Notes: a model not told the origin generated them from the letters alone. A DNA stretch of 64,000 bases from Muricea muricata (GCA_963855995.1 OY979731.1:4806942-4870941), one strand, 5' to 3'. Numbered from the stretch's first letter, positions 1 to 13,093 are shown. Numbers and translations are program-made.

Positions 1-894
1 ATCATTCTTCCTTGTAATGTTGTAGATAAACCCCGAAGTTCTGGAGACGCTTTTAGATGATCGACATGTAGAGAATATGTTATTGTAGAACAGAAAGATG
101 TTTGGCTAGACAAAAGAAACAAAAGAAATAGAATATACATTATAATTCAACATACCTAACTCGAGTTAATTGTTGTATTTGGACATAATATTTTGGACAT
201 TATATTACTTTAATTGTATTTAGCGCAATCTAGGATACGGCTATGGCATGCTATATGTGTACCGGCGTTCCCCCCAGTGGGCTATTATGTCCTTCCAACG
301 GCCACGCTGGAAAATTCATTAGATCTTACCGGGTGTTGCTCTACTGTACGTGATATTTTGTAGCATATATGCTCATTATTAATAATAGTTAATCGAAACA
401 AAAAATTGTGTAATAACTCAGTCTACGTCATGATGATGTTTGTATCGAGAAATTTCTGGCAAAGCACCGAATACTGTTCGTCTTTAGCAAATATTTCCTG
501 AATAACATCGATTAATGTACAAAATTTCTTCTTTCGGTTCAAGTTGCAGTAAAAATGCATCGTGTATAACATTTCCTTCGATTACGAATTAAAAATTAAA
601 GTCAACTTGCCGAAGATTTGAAGAAATGAGCATTGCCCTTTGGTTAATTCCAAATATGAAACTATTATAAATTGTGTTGCAGAGAATTTTTAGTTTCGAT
701 AACTATTGTTAATAATATAACTTTACCATGCAAAATATATAATTATTCTTTATTGAGATGATTTGCCAAATTATAAGTCAACATTGTTTGTGATTCGTTC
801 TTTACAAAACCAATTTCTATAGTTTATTGTCTTTCATTGTTATAACCAGCCACTCACAAAGTCTTTTAGTATAGGTTGGTGGCGCCCCAAAATT
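1..894. other. Intergenic, no gene recognised
   Basis: No convincing reading frame or RNA gene is visible. The first ~90 bases weakly resemble 46985-47060, which lies upstream of peptide copy 3, so this may be the eroded left edge of the same duplicated unit. Confidence 0.5.
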
Positions 895-1156
895 TTAATG
901 TACCTGACATTCGTCAAAGAGATTGTTAGCGAGTGGAAGCCATAATTGACGACTGGAAGTCTTACAAACAAACATCCTGCGTACAATGTTGTTCCTTAAG
1001 CGAATGCCACCAAAATTCGATATTTGGCATCCGGTCCAACAGGTGACAGATCGCATAAAAGAGAGTGAAAAAAGCCACGACAAACTATGTTTTATGCGTG
1101 GAAAACGGCAAATTTAACAAGAGATAAACTAGCAAGAAACTAATTAAGAAATAAAG
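895..1156 (+). promoter_or_regulatory. Conserved promoter/5' UTR of peptide gene copy 1
   Basis: This block is nearly identical to the sequence before copies 2 and 3. It holds a TATA-like CATAAAAG at 1054-1061, 103 bases before the start codon; the spacing is 103 and 102 bases in copies 2 and 3. The A-rich leader ending AATAAAG directly before the ATG is also shared. Conservation of non-coding DNA across all three copies supports a common promoter. Confidence 0.6.
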
Positions 1157-2875
1157 ATGAAATCTTGGATAATTTTGGCATTGACAGTAGTTGGGCTTGC
1201 CGTGTTCCTCCGAGTTGGACACGCCGAAGAAACTGAAGAATCGAATGACTTTCAACAAAAATCTTTGGATGAAGTGAAAGATGCAGAGCCGTAAGTTAAT
1301 ATATAATTAGTAGGCTACATTTCTGATTTACAAGCATACTGCGTGCAAGGTATGTAAAGTGTTTTAGAGAAGTTGACAAGACAACTAAATTAGTTTTACA
1401 TGCAGTCATCAATTAATTGCTTATTTTCTATCATTATATAATTTGAAGTAATTTAGTTTTATACGAAGACTCCAAATAGTAACAGGGGCGTAGCCAGAAC
1501 TTTCAGGGGAAATGCTTATGGAATAATGGGGAGTAATTATGATAGCCAAGGAACCGGATAGCCAATAACGAGGTGAAAACTGCTTGCATACGAGAAAACT
1601 ACATTAGTTTTACATGCAGGAACCCATAAAGTCATTAATGCTTATTTTCCATTATTTTAATTTCATGTAATTTGGTTACATAAATGTTCCAAATAGTATC
1701 AGGATCGTAACTTTTAAAGAGAAGAGGGGGCTTTGCGGATACTAATACTACCGAGGTGTCTCTATTGGGCATTGCATTGCTGTATATAGCCAATGACGAA
1801 GTAAAAATGATTTGAATGGCTATCTGTGGAGGTACCCAAGCACGGCATGTGGACGATGTTCGTACATCGTCTTTGGCGTCGCGTCATCTTTCTTGAGCCT
1901 TTCCATCAACAAAAGGGAGAGAGGAGCCCCCCCCCCCCAACTCCTCCATGGCTACGTCTCTGAATATTTTCTGATATAAAAGCCGAATGGCTATTTCAAT
2001 AGACCAGTCCTTTGTTTGGAAAAAGTTTAAAACAATTAAGATAGACAGAAGAAATAATCATAAATTAAAGTGACTAGATATGCTTATTAGTTAATTATAC
2101 TAGTCCTAACCTGCTAAAATGTTTGTCTGACATCGTCTATCATTGTTGGAACGCATTACGTCTTGACTCTAAACATCGTCCAAAATTCTTGGGTGGAAAA
2201 TGATGCAATGCTAGCTACGTTTGATGGCTATTGATTTGGACAAATATTTGCTTCCTTTTTATAAGCTTGAAAAAACTAGATTCATGTATATCTGCACCGC
2301 ATGCAGAGAGAAATCTTTCGTCTCGAATGTGATTTGAACTCGCAATCGAGTTTCTGTACGGCCTAATTTCTTTATCTCTTGATGCAAATGGGTTTAGTGG
2401 CGAGTTAAGTAACGCTAACCTTCTTTGAACAGTGGAGTTAAGTGGCAGTCAGGTAATGTAGTTTGCGGAGAACAATGTACTGTTGAGGTTTTATTGAATC
2501 ATAGTTAAAGTTCTTATGAAACGAAATTTTGTCCTCCTATTCACTGATTGCATTGCAAAGATCTCTTAAAATCACAGCCTAACTTACTTGGTAGAGTTTT
2601 TGTAACTCTTTTCCTTCTCGAGATATTCAACTTTATTAGATATGCAAAATACACAACTTATGACATCACAGTGCACAATAACTTTTCGAAAATCATCAGT
2701 AATTTGCAACGTGATCGATATTTATGCAGTCACTGCTTAATTTTATGTATTTTTTTGTATTTTCAGGGACTTCGTCCCGGATGATGTGAACAATATCCCA
2801 TCAACTTATGAAGACGAATCTGGGAAATACAGACGCACATCAAGACGATTGCGCCGACGAATTAGAATTCAATAG
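1157..2875 (+). CDS. Arminin-like cationic antimicrobial peptide precursor, copy 1
   Basis: Two coding exons are inferred: 1157-1290 (donor GTAAGT) and 2767-2875 (acceptor TTTTCAG), giving 80 residues. Exon 1 encodes a signal peptide (MKSWIILALTVVGL..., cut near GHA) and an acidic pro-segment (EETEESNDFQQ). Exon 2 continues the acidic stretch and ends in an Arg-rich tail, RRTSRRLRRRIRIQ. This signal / anionic pro / cationic C-terminus layout is that of Hydra arminins and similar host-defence peptides, probably secreted and cleaved. Exon 1 nearly matches copies 2 and 3, but the cationic tail is much shorter and lacks their LVPKL-CYWVTT segment. The stop lies 35 bases before a possible donor at 2911, so an untranslated third exon is possible. 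Family membership rests on architecture and remembered resemblance, not on a search. Confidence 0.65.
1493..1962. mobile_element. hAT-type non-autonomous element remnant in intron 1
   Basis: The left end reads CAGGGGCGTAGCCAG and the right end GGCTACGTCTCTG, its near inverse. This is the terminal type of the clean hAT-like insertion at 35396-35856. No clear 8-base target duplication is left. Copies 2 and 3 keep a trace of the right end in the same intron, so it is older than the gene duplications. Confidence 0.5.
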
Positions 2876-3289
2876 CCCGGGCGAGACCTGCGGCCGCGGC
2901 TGCAATGCAGGTTGATTTTAATCAACCGTCGATGTAAGGGCTAATAAGTCATTCAGATATTTAAAAAAAAATTAAATATGAGATACTTGTAATTGTATAT
3001 GTAAATACTGGTCAATACTCCCCCCGCGCATTCCATCCACGATTTTTCAGCTCGTAATAATTTCAATATTGAATATATAATGTGTTCACTCGCCGACGAG
3101 ATATTATTTGAAATAAATGTGAACAGATATAAAGAATTCATGCGTAATCAACATAAAAACACAAGTAACGAAAATCACCAATGAATGTTGTCTAAAGTGA
3201 TGCTATTTTTCCTTAAAGCTAATTATTGCAAATACAGCAACGGAAAAATTTTACATAATAATACTTTGTACATTGTACTTTATTTTCAG

Positions 3290-3420
3290 TTCGATTCGTT
3301 TGCGGATGATCCGGGTAAAAGTAACGAAGAGCACGAAATGCTTGATGTCACTAATTATTGTAATACTGTAATGATGTTGTGAAGCATATTTTTATTAATA
3401 AATGAAAGAGCATTCAACTG
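3290..3420 (+). other. Possible 3' exon and poly(A) signal of peptide gene copy 1
   Basis: A good acceptor (TTTATTTTCAG) precedes 3290, and AATAAA lies at 3397-3402. A donor-like ATGCAG|GTTGAT at 2910/2911 could splice to it, making this 3' UTR. It also has a short open frame (FDSFADDPGKSNEEHEML...). Whether it belongs to copy 1 is inference. Confidence 0.35.
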
Positions 3421-3440
3421 TTGTATTAGTTGAGTGTTAA

Positions 3441-4224
3441 AGTGCCACTGCAACGAAAAAATCTTTGATCCAATTTTAAACACAACAGAACAACATTTCC
3501 ATACGAGCCTTAGTGGCGTTTTCAGTTTCTCGATATCTTGTTTCTTTTAAGAGATATTAAGTTTTTTTGAAACATGCAAATTGGGTGTTTCTGACGTCAT
3601 CTACTCACGAATAATAAATTACATTTATCAAACGGTGAATATCTCTGTAAATAGCAGGCAGACATTTTTCACACTTTGCATGACTATAACAATTTGGTAG
3701 CTTCACACCACTATTCCTATTGTGTTGTTGCAACATAAACGGTTTTGGAATAAAAGCTTTTAAACTGTAAAATAAATATCTTAATTTTCATTTTTCCTTT
3801 ACACTGTATAATAATTTAAGTTCAATAAATGCGATCTAAATGTACATACAACAATTGTATTATGTGCAGTGAAATAAATATCGTGTAATAGGAGAGAAAT
3901 AAGAAATTTTTGTTTTTCAAATACAAGACATTTGCATCCGAACGATCTCCATGGCAACACCGTAGTGTGAACAGTAGTGTGGGTTTACCTAATCACTACA
4001 CTCGTACAAAGTTAGAAAAGGTTCTGGCCATTACATCTAAAGATACTTTATTATTCGTGAGTAAATGACGTCAAGAGACATCTAATTTGCATACTTTAAA
4101 AACCTGAATATCTCGAAAACGAAACGAGATTGTGAGAAACTGAAAACACCATTTTGACTCATCTAGAAATGTTGTTCTGTTGTGTTTAAAATTGGATCAA
4201 AAATTTTTTCGTTGCAGTGGCACT
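3441..4224. mobile_element. piggyBac-like MITE with TTAA target duplication
   Basis: Terminal inverted repeats of about 185 bp start AGTGCCACTGCAACG and end in the exact inverse. TTAA stands on both sides (3437-3440 and 4225-4228), the target preference of piggyBac. The interior has no coding capacity. The element at 44805-46559 has the same AGTGC ends and TTAA flanks but otherwise different sequence. Confidence 0.75.
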
Positions 4225-4575
4225 TTAATTTATACGATTGACTGAGGCCTAATACTAATAGTCGGATGCATTTGCTTATATCAGAAGTGTGTCTGAGTCG
4301 AAGGAAGACTTGATAAGTCTGAATGAGTTGCTTTATAGTCTTTGTACCTATGCTACACCATGCTTTTTTAATTAAATTCTCGTGCTTGTTTTTTTTTCAC
4401 TTAATCTAAAATTTGCATTTCAGTCGAGTGAGCATGATGTGATCCAGGAGTGTTAGCAAGTCATATTTTTTATTGCGTTTTTGTCTTCTCTTTGCCATGT
4501 CTCAATCTTCTTAGAGGTTTTTGCAATACAATTTTTTCACACCTCTTGCAAGATATTAAGTAAATTGCCTTCTAC

Positions 4576-5147
4576 AGGGTGTATAAAAAAAGTAGACAAT
4601 TTTGAAACAGCTCTCAACCTCGCGAAGTGGCTTTAAGTATGAAGATTTTTAATAATATACATTACTTGGGTACTTGCGGTATAAAATAAATTTTTCAAAC
4701 CCAGGGGTGTGGGTATTTTGAAACACATTTAAAATGGCTTCCACACGAAATTTAAATGTTTAAAAGTAATTTTGAGTTGGTAGGTAGAAAATATATTAGG
4801 TGTTTTATTGCTGTTCAAAATTTCAAGAAATTTGATTGAGTTTAAGCCATTCAAAAGGTCGTGCGAACGTATATGTTTTCTCAATAAGAATCGTTTTTCT
4901 GAAGAAATGTTCCAATTTTGCATTAATGTTCTTTGAGAGTTGTGTGCAAATTAGGTAAATACATATATCGAACATGCCCAATGCTAATTTTGCTAAAAAT
5001 ATGGAGTTCGCCCGACGTTTTGAACGGCTTAAACTGGAGAAAATTTTCTGACATTTTTTACAGCAATACAACACCCGACGAATTCTCCATCTAACAAGTC
5101 AAAATTACTTTTAAGCATTTAAATTTTGAGCGGCTTTGAGCGGCTCT
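4576..5147. other. AT-rich intergenic, one transposon-like end
   Basis: At 4576 the sequence ACAGGGTGTATAAAAAAAG resembles the terminal repeat of the TA-flanked element at 59936-60518, but no matching second end was found. Nothing else is recognisable. Confidence 0.3.
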
Positions 5148-5805
5148 TGAGTGGCTCCCTACACTTTTTAATAAAATAAAAAAATACATAGTTTAAATAA
5201 CAAATCTGAACAATAGTTATTGTTTGTAGCAATTGAGTAAGCTGATTTGAATTCAGGAACATATCAAGAGTCTTACTGTAATGGTTATAAATTTGTAAGT
5301 TACGTTGCTATGGCAACACGTAGCGTTTCAAGTGATATAACTTGTAAAAATCACGGTGACCCCCATTTTTTATTTTCTTAAAAATTTTCTATTGACATAA
5401 GAAATATTTTTAGCGCTTTAGGAAATATTCTGTTGATTGAAAATTTTTTTATTCTGAGAATTCATGTTTTTCCAATTCAAAAAAAAGTCAATCTATAGAA
5501 TTTTTTCTAAATCGGTAAAAATATTTTGTATATCAATAGAAAACTTTTAAGAGTATAAAAAATGGGGGTCACCGTGCTTTATTACAAGTTATTTCAATTT
5601 AAAGATGATTTAGCCGCCATATTGGAACGCTATTGTTGCCATGGCAACGTAACTTAAAAATTCATACTTACCACAATTAGACTCTTGACATGTTCCTCGA
5701 CTCAAGTGGACCTATTTAATTACTCCAAATAATAATTATTTGTCAGAAATATGACCTAAACTATGTATTTTTCGATTTGAATGAAAATTGTATGGAGCCA
5801 CCTTA
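5148..5805. mobile_element. Long foldback element
   Basis: Two arms of roughly 300 bp are inverse copies around a centre near 5480. Matching landmarks are TGGCTCC at 5153 and GGAGCCA near 5796, the TTGCTATGGCAAC / GTTGCCATGGCAAC pair, and a shared CACGGTGACCCCCATTTT tract. No reading frame spans it. The superfamily is not clear because the target duplication is not resolved. Confidence 0.6.
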
Positions 5806-5817
5806 AGCGGGTTCAAA

Positions 5818-7760
5818 ACTAAGACTGGTAAAACAAGCTGTACAGTGTTATTACAATATTTGTCTATATGTAATAAGTTTAATAAAAATATATTCAGTTT
5901 CAGCAAATGAATGGTATAAATAGTGCAGATTTAATACCGATACGAGACCGATACGAAAAGTGCCGACGGACACGCATGTGCACAACTTTTGGTAAATATA
6001 TAAGCAGCAATTTTATCATAACTCTATGTGGAAATTTAGAGGAGTGACATATGCAAAATAAAGAAATAACAGTTATGCTACATTCAAATTTAAAGATATG
6101 TCTGACCTTTCTCCTTAACTACAACTCATGATCAAACATTAGGCTTTTTTTGATGATCTCTACTACAACTATGGCGCTAGGTAATCTGATAAAAAGATAA
6201 TCATGCATTGCATTGCATTACATTGCATTGCTACCATAAATGCAAATTACTGAGGATTTTAATAGATATTTAATTATGTCCATTATTTCTTTTCCTGTGG
6301 TAGGAACAGCAACACTGTACCTTGTCTTTTCTTCCATGAAGGTTATATTTTTTAGTGCAGTAAACATTTGCATAAATTTGCATGAATACTTAATATAAAG
6401 ATAATCAGAAACTATAGGGAGTTCAACGGATCCATGATATCATACCTGTTAACGAACACTGTTTAATTTCAAAAGGTCAGTACTAAGAAGTTAGGCTGCA
6501 AAACTGATTCAGAAACAAACATATGAATACAGTCACAAGAATTACTGAAATTTCAAGCAAGTTCACCATTTAGTAATTCGAATATTGTCCGTTCAGTGTT
6601 TGAATAGCGATATTTACATGGGTAAGGGTCCCTAGGAGTGAGGGTCCCTAGGACGTAAAGGTTCCCAGAGCACATATTAGATGGGTAGCCACCACTTCTA
6701 ACATTTTTAAACTGAACTAAGGGTTTAGAGCGCCTTGGACAGTTCCTATAACTTCATTGATTATATTTATATTGAATGATCATGAGTCTATGGGGCATGA
6801 AAATGACCTTTAAGAGCACTTCAACCCCCTCAAAAAAAAATTTATTGTAGTAACAAATAAAAGCAGTTATAATGTTCTAATGGGTATGTTGACATTTCCA
6901 GTTTCCCGCGCGGTTCGCAATGCATTTTGGGATCGCTAGGGGGCAAACAAAGTTTCTTACGCAGTAGGCTGTTATAAATATTCATATATTTTAAGTTTTC
7001 GAGCGCAGTTTTCGTCAAAATCTCATTAACATTTACAAGAATGTTCGATCTTTGTTCGCATAATGCCAAAGGGAGATCACTGTGCCGTATTTGGATGTTC
7101 AAACGATCTCGCGAGGCTCGAATATTGTCCACTTCTGGCTCGTGATTGAATAAACGTTTATCGTACGCTGAAGTACAGTCGCACAACTAAAAATTTCCAT
7201 CGTTTCTGCCCACGTTCTGTCCTTCGAACTTTTCTTTAAATGCTCTTTTATAGTTTTAGAGCTGAACTGATAAGCTTCAAGCACTTTTGGATATTCTGCT
7301 ATGTGCTATCATTTTATTACACATGGCTAGAAACACTGGATAAGCATGGTCGGTTTTGCCATCAACAGCGAGAGCCATAGCTCTGTAAAAACAATTTCCG
7401 TCGCCACGGACAATTACTTCACGTCAACCCGCCGGAACAGAAAACATTCTTGCACATATTAATGCGATTTTGACAAAAACTTCGCTCGAAAACTTATAAT
7501 ATATGAATATGTATAACAGCCTGACTACGAAGGAAACTTTGTTTGCCCCCTAGCGATCCCAAAATGCATTGCGAACCGCGCGGGAAACAGGAAATGTCAA
7601 GATACCCATTATAATGTGGTATGCATGTAGGTATTTAATTGTTATTGATATTTATAGCTTTTCAGATTATATTACAAGTTGTAGCATGAAGATGGACAGT
7701 AAAACTGTTCGAAACGCTGAAATAAATGTTGAAACCGGTTTCCGTTGTTGGAAAGAAGCG
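5818..7760. repeat. Duplicated block B, copy 1 (with 29398-30250 and 41135-41860)
   Basis: The non-coding sequence outside the insertion at 6882-7607 matches 29398-30250 and 41135-41860 over most of its length, for example the shared TTCAGTTTCAGCAAAT and GCATTGCATTGC... tracts. In copies 2 and 3 the block borders the peptide-gene unit, so it belongs to the same segmental duplication history. Confidence 0.7.
6882..7607 (-). mobile_element. Inverted-repeat DNA element carrying an OTU-protease-like fragment
   Basis: Arms of about 165 bp start GGGTATGTTGACATTTCC and end in the inverse; a 2-base AT duplication flanks the element. The related block at ~41717 reads straight through (TTCTAATTATAATG), giving a clean empty site. 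On the minus strand the interior reads VRGDGNCFYRAMALAVDG at ~7415-7360 and, in another frame, AETMEIFSCATVLQRTINVY at ~7205-7145. DGNCFYRA is the catalytic Asp-Gly-Asn-Cys motif of OTU-family cysteine proteases, and the second piece fits the following strand region. The domain is split between frames and its end runs into the right arm, so the copy is inactive. AT duplications have been described for ISL2EU-type elements; that assignment is tentative. Confidence 0.65.
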
Positions 7761-8517
7761 ATTTTCTAGCATGTTATAATGGTTCTTCTCCTCAAAGGTG
7801 CGTAAAGTAATTGCTATTTTTTCCTGATTTTGCTGGGGTCAATAAGCCGGAATTCTGGATTTCGAAATTTTCCGAATGATCTTTAAGAGATATAAAACCT
7901 TTGCGTTTTCTTCTGCGCATATTCAGTTCGGTTTAGCTCATTATCTAATTCCGTATTTCTGTCTGTGAGAACAGACATTTTGTATGATGAATTAATATTC
8001 TCTAATTCGCAAAGGTTTCTTGAATGTGGTATTTCTCAATCTTGGAGTTTATAGAGGTATTTTTGACTAAAATTTCAATCCGTCTTTTTGTCATTGAGCA
8101 CTCTGATTTTCACGCAAATCAAATTGTTTTTGTTTGGTCGGTGGTGAAAAGGCTGGGTACGATGGCTTCAAATTTCCCTCCAAAAGGTAGCCTTCCAGTT
8201 ATATTCAGTTCAATGGTTTAATGTAACTTATACAACTTGGCTTAGCTACAATTGCGTTTACATAATTTCACGTAAAACATCCAATACTGCACGTTATACC
8301 AGATGATGATGCCATTTCCACGTAAAGGCAAGGTTGAATTTTTGAATTACGGATGCATTAAGAATCCAATTTTAGAAAATGAATGAGTTATATGCCCCTA
8401 AGTTGTACGCTATGTCCTCACTTGGTCGTGCGTATATTGCAAGGCAGTTTAGTGAACATATTAAATTATTCGATGTAAAGGTTTAACCTTCAAATAACGA
8501 AAATCCGAATAATACTT
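7761..8517. other. Intergenic, no gene recognised
   Basis: Only short unrecognised frames occur, and none shows splice context or a known domain. Confidence 0.4.
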
Positions 8518-8622
8518 AACAATTATTCGCCGAAGGCAAGGTGATTATCGGGGAATATTCACCGAGACGAAGTCGGGGTGAATATTTCCCGAAAATCACT
8601 GAGCCTGAGGCGAATAATTGTT
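8518..8622. mobile_element. Hairpin element, AACAATTATTCGCC family, copy 1
   Basis: The ends AACAATTATTCGCC and GGCGAATAATTGTT pair, and the stem continues inward to a loop around CCGAGACGAAGTCGG. The same ends and an inner AGTGATTAT/AATCACT stem recur at 55027-55102. A further inverse pair, AGTATTTTTACACAAGT near 8624 and its inverse near 8730, lies just outside. Confidence 0.55.
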
Positions 8623-8759
8623 TTAGTATTTTTACACAAGTTATTTTAATCTTGTTTATTTCTTTGTCTATAATTTGTACAAAACGGCGGCTAGTCGCCA
8701 TTTTGTAAACTTGTTTTTTCTTATGTTCACTTGTGTAAAAATACTAATACTGAATATTT

Positions 8760-11700
8760 TAATTCATATGTCGAAATGAACTTTTTAAGTAAACATTTTA
8801 AACTCTGAGAGAAGTTCAAGCGCCAAAAAGTAAAACGAAAGCAAAATAATGTGCGAAAAGCAATGTTTAACCAGAAACGAAAGTTACCTTTTTGTGTCTA
8901 CTGTAAGTAGACACATATGTCATCCTGTGAGCGCAATTTGTTGTTTGTATGTATACGAGGATTCTAATTTCGTAAGTTTCCGTATTCCGCACGTTTACGT
9001 ATAAGCCCAAATGTGGCTTCAGCATCAAGCGTCGGCTTAGGACTGGCTGCTATCGAGTTTCGCCGTAGGCATGGAAGCTTTGTGCACATATTTTGACCAC
9101 TGAGCTTTATTACATCTGGAGAAAGCACCCGCCGCCATGTTTGAAGCAAAAAAGATGGCGGCGATTTGCAAAATTGGTTCCCGATTTTCCCGGCTACAGG
9201 TAGCTACCACTGACCCAAAACGCGATGCTATACGTCCAGCAAAGCTCTTCGCCCCCCTGGTTTTAAACAAAAAATTGTTTACGAGATAGCGAGAAAAAGG
9301 AAATAATCTTAAAATATTTTGATTTCTTTGACTATATTTTTACACTACATTTGCTTAACGGTGAAAAAAGGTGCTTGCCTTACTTGTCGGAGCAAGAATC
9401 TGCTATAAATGTAGGGGAATTCCTCTTTCAGGTATGTTTCACACAACATACACTTTGTATTTTGCGTACGATTTTAATACAGATACGGCAACACGCTTCG
9501 ATGTTTGTCTTGTTTGATAATAAAGTGTTTTTAGATCACACAAACCGTTAGATCTTATATACAAACGGTTAAAGATTATTGACATAGTTTTTCTTCTTCT
9601 GAGCATTGCCATTGTACTTTTATTGCTAGCTTCGTTTTGTTTTGCTGAAGGCTGTTGCATATGTTAGCCAGACTTTCCAGGACTCAGCAGCATCTTTATG
9701 CAACTCTTTTAGGCTAAGCTGCTTATGTAGAAAGTAGATACTACCAGAAGATTTAAACAAAGTACACACTCGCTTTGTTTTAGGTTTGTACCTGCCAGTA
9801 TGTGCAAACCCAATACCTGAAAAAAATGTCAGCTGTAGAAAAGGGCAAACATCCAGGACATGGCATAAGAGGTTTTGTTTTCCAAATGCATCAAGGTAAC
9901 TCGCACTTTACATTAACAATCAAAAGAAATTTAGAAGTGACAGGGTCCAGAAAACTGCATGTTTTCATTGTTAAGTTTTGTATTAGCCATTGATGCCTTT
10001 TAAAGATACAATAGTTGATTGCATGTGCACAGAAAATTAGACATTTCAAGACCAAATACAGGGGGCAAGTATTGAATGGGGTGACTCTGTAAAAATAAAA
10101 TTGTGTAATTATAATTGCAAATATCATTGACTTATCAATATTTAAGAATCCTTGATAGTTCTTTGTGTATCTTTGTTTTGTAAAGACAAAAATGTACTAC
10201 AATATACTAATATACTTGTTAATGTTTTCTTATTTTGTAGGACCTATCTACTGTAAGAACCTCACCTCAACATGGCATAAAGCATACATATGTAAAACAA
10301 CAGAGGCAGAAATTTTATCATGTCATATATCTATGATATGATGAATAATTTAATAAAATGTCAAATTCTATTTGTACAGTAGTCACTACTATTCTTAAAG
10401 TTACATTGTTAATGTTAAGCTGGTAATGATACATGTAAAAAGCAAAATTAAAAAAGTTCAAAATCAGTCCTGCATTAATGTTATCTTCAATTTCCAACAG
10501 ATACTTTGCATGTATTTTAGACATTCTCCTAGAATACAAAAACAACAGGTAAGAGTCTGCACAAACCAGGTGTCAACTTTACAGTGTTTACCAGAAACAA
10601 AAACATAACATTGACAAGAAAGGATGTGAAGTGATACACATTGGCATCACCTAGGGGATGGTGGTTGGGTATAGGATTCATGTAATCAGCAGAAAATTGT
10701 ATTAGGAAAATGAGAACTTTGACTCCCCTTCCTTAAAAAGGCATAGGACCCACAAATCAGGGTGAGATGTGTTTTTTTTTGCAGACATATGTGTCAATTT
10801 GTGCCAGAGTAGAAAATGTATGTATTTTACTGTCTGATTGTATACAGGGTGGTTAGCTTTGCAAACTATGTGTCAATGTACCTGAATAAGAGAGCTAATT
10901 TGGCAGAAATATGAGATTTTTTGAGGGTCCTGAAAAGGGTAAACTGGGAGCTAGGAAATGCATATTTTTGCTGGGAAAATAGGATTCCATGCACTGGGAC
11001 TTCCCACAAAACCATAGAAAGCTTTGTGCACTTGGACAACGGGATTAGTAGCCCCTCAGGACACTGTTTTTATAATTCAAAGATATAAAATATACCAGAA
11101 GGCAATTTCAACTTTCTACATCCAACTGATCCAAGTTATACATAACATAAATCTGTACATTCAATGTAAGACTGTAGAGTATATTCAGGCGTCAAGCTTA
11201 CAAATTTTATACAGAACAACATTGAACTTGAAAATTGAAAAAATAAACTTAAAAGAAAGAAACTCTAATTTTCAAATACCTGTTATTAAAATACAAAACT
11301 TCAAATCGTTCAGGCTGGTGTTCCTCATCAAAAATCTTGCAATTGTCGACATTTTCAAGACTTTATTAATTTTCCGTTCCTCTCCAAGGCCAAATATATA
11401 ATGAATAACTTGTACATCTTTGAATAAATCGTAAAAGTCCCAAAAAATTCATCAAAATCATTCTCATTGACAAAAATAATTCACTGCGAAAAAGATCAAC
11501 ATAACATCCAGGGGGGTGTGAAAACCGCCGCGGGCTCAAAATTGAGCCTGGCTAGCGGTTACTACCTTTAGCCGTTGCCATAGATATGGCGTCAAATGGG
11601 GTGAGATGGCGTCAATTGGCGTGATGATTCGTCAGAAATCCGCCATCTTTTTTGCTTCAACTGCTTGACCACAGATCAAGCTTGACTGAACAGAGATTGG

Positions 11701-13093
11701 CGTGCTCGCTCCAGATATAATATAACTCGATGATTTTGACATTTGTGTATAATATTGATATTCTGTATGCTGGAATATTTTGATCGTCATTTAATACATA
11801 CTATCGCCATCTTACCATCTACAGATGCCTGCAGTATTAAGGTGAGATAGATTATTTTATCAAAGTCTTTGTTGTGATAATATAATCTCGATCATGCACG
11901 CATGTGTATTCAGTTCGAACGAAATTAATCTACTTGTGCAAAGTTCGTGAATCTTAAGTGTTTATCCAAGCCACTTTTACTCCGGCTTGTTCCCTTGGGA
12001 AAATTTTCCTTTGGAGATTTAAATTGGAAATAGAAAGCTGCCTAAGTCTAAGATGGGATTTACTGTAATGACTCCTTGGCAGGGGACCATACTGTTACAT
12101 AAATGTAAAGTCTTCTAGTTTCTTCCGACTACTAGTACTGTTTGCATGTCAGATATGCTGCCACCATGTTGTGTTGTTGTTTTTTATTCTCCTTTTCTAT
12201 TCCTTACATGGTTAATTATGCCTATACATTATCATAATTACTGTATAATTATATAGCTATCACTACAGATATCGGCCCATTAAAGTACACTGCAAGTTGT
12301 AAGAAACAATGCCGTGTTTAATGATGAATTAATGGCAAAGCCTGACAACTCTTGAGTTCTGTCATTGTCAGAGAATTTTCTGTATCACTATAACTTGATG
12401 ACTTGTCACTTGGAGAGTTCATTATGAAGTAGATCAGCTCTGTCGTTTACTTAATAGTCCATGTTGGTTTTCTATCTATATACGCAGCATGTGAACAAAC
12501 TATTTATACAATTTAATAACCAAAAAATAGTTGAATCACAGATTCATGAAATATTTGATTATTACTTTGTGAGGGTGCATGGGTCACAGGGAGAGTCCTA
12601 AGTTTATAAATAAACTTTCTCTTGTAGTATATTCAATGTTAAAGATCACTTCCAATAATTCACTGCCAATGATTATTGGTTTCCTAGAAACCTTAAACAA
12701 CAATTCTACTGTCAGGTGTGGATGGTCTTGGTCACAAGAAAATAGTTTACGTTTCAAAATATTTGCTTCACGTCATCAAAGGAAAGAACAGGACCATTGA
12801 TTTGTTCACTTCAAAGCTGAACAAGACAACTGATAACAGCAACAATATTCTCAAACAAAAATTGATTTTTAAGACCTGTTCGGGCTATAGACGTTGCCCT
12901 ACCTGAACAATTGGGTACAACATGATGAATAAATGACTTGGCATTGCTTAACAATTGAAATATTAACTAAAATTTCCCCGCACTAAAGCCTAGCTTCCAT
13001 TTAATCTTAAATGTTGTGAATATCAAAGTAACCAATCTGATAGAATGTGTAGATCAATCTACACTTACGACTAATATGACCAATTGAAATGGA
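8760..13093. other. Intergenic or poorly resolved region
   Basis: No known domain is recognised. Splice-like borders do occur (TTTTAG before ~9784 with a donor near 9895; TTTTGTAG before 10241; CAACAG|GTAAGA at ~10549), so a spliced transcript, coding or not, is possible. Short frames such as 9802-9993 and 12718-12906 show no similarity I know. A tract at 9130-9170 is rich in ATGGCGGCG-like words. Confidence 0.3.

Noticed and set aside
2310-2360. Possible tRNA B-box (inverse of GATTTGAACTCGC)
   Set aside because: No cloverleaf or A-box could be placed at the right distance.
9037-9270. Minus-strand frame containing ILQIAAIFFASNMAAGAF
   Set aside because: No splice context, no known domain and overlapping frames on the same stretch; it looks like a chance frame in GC-richer DNA.
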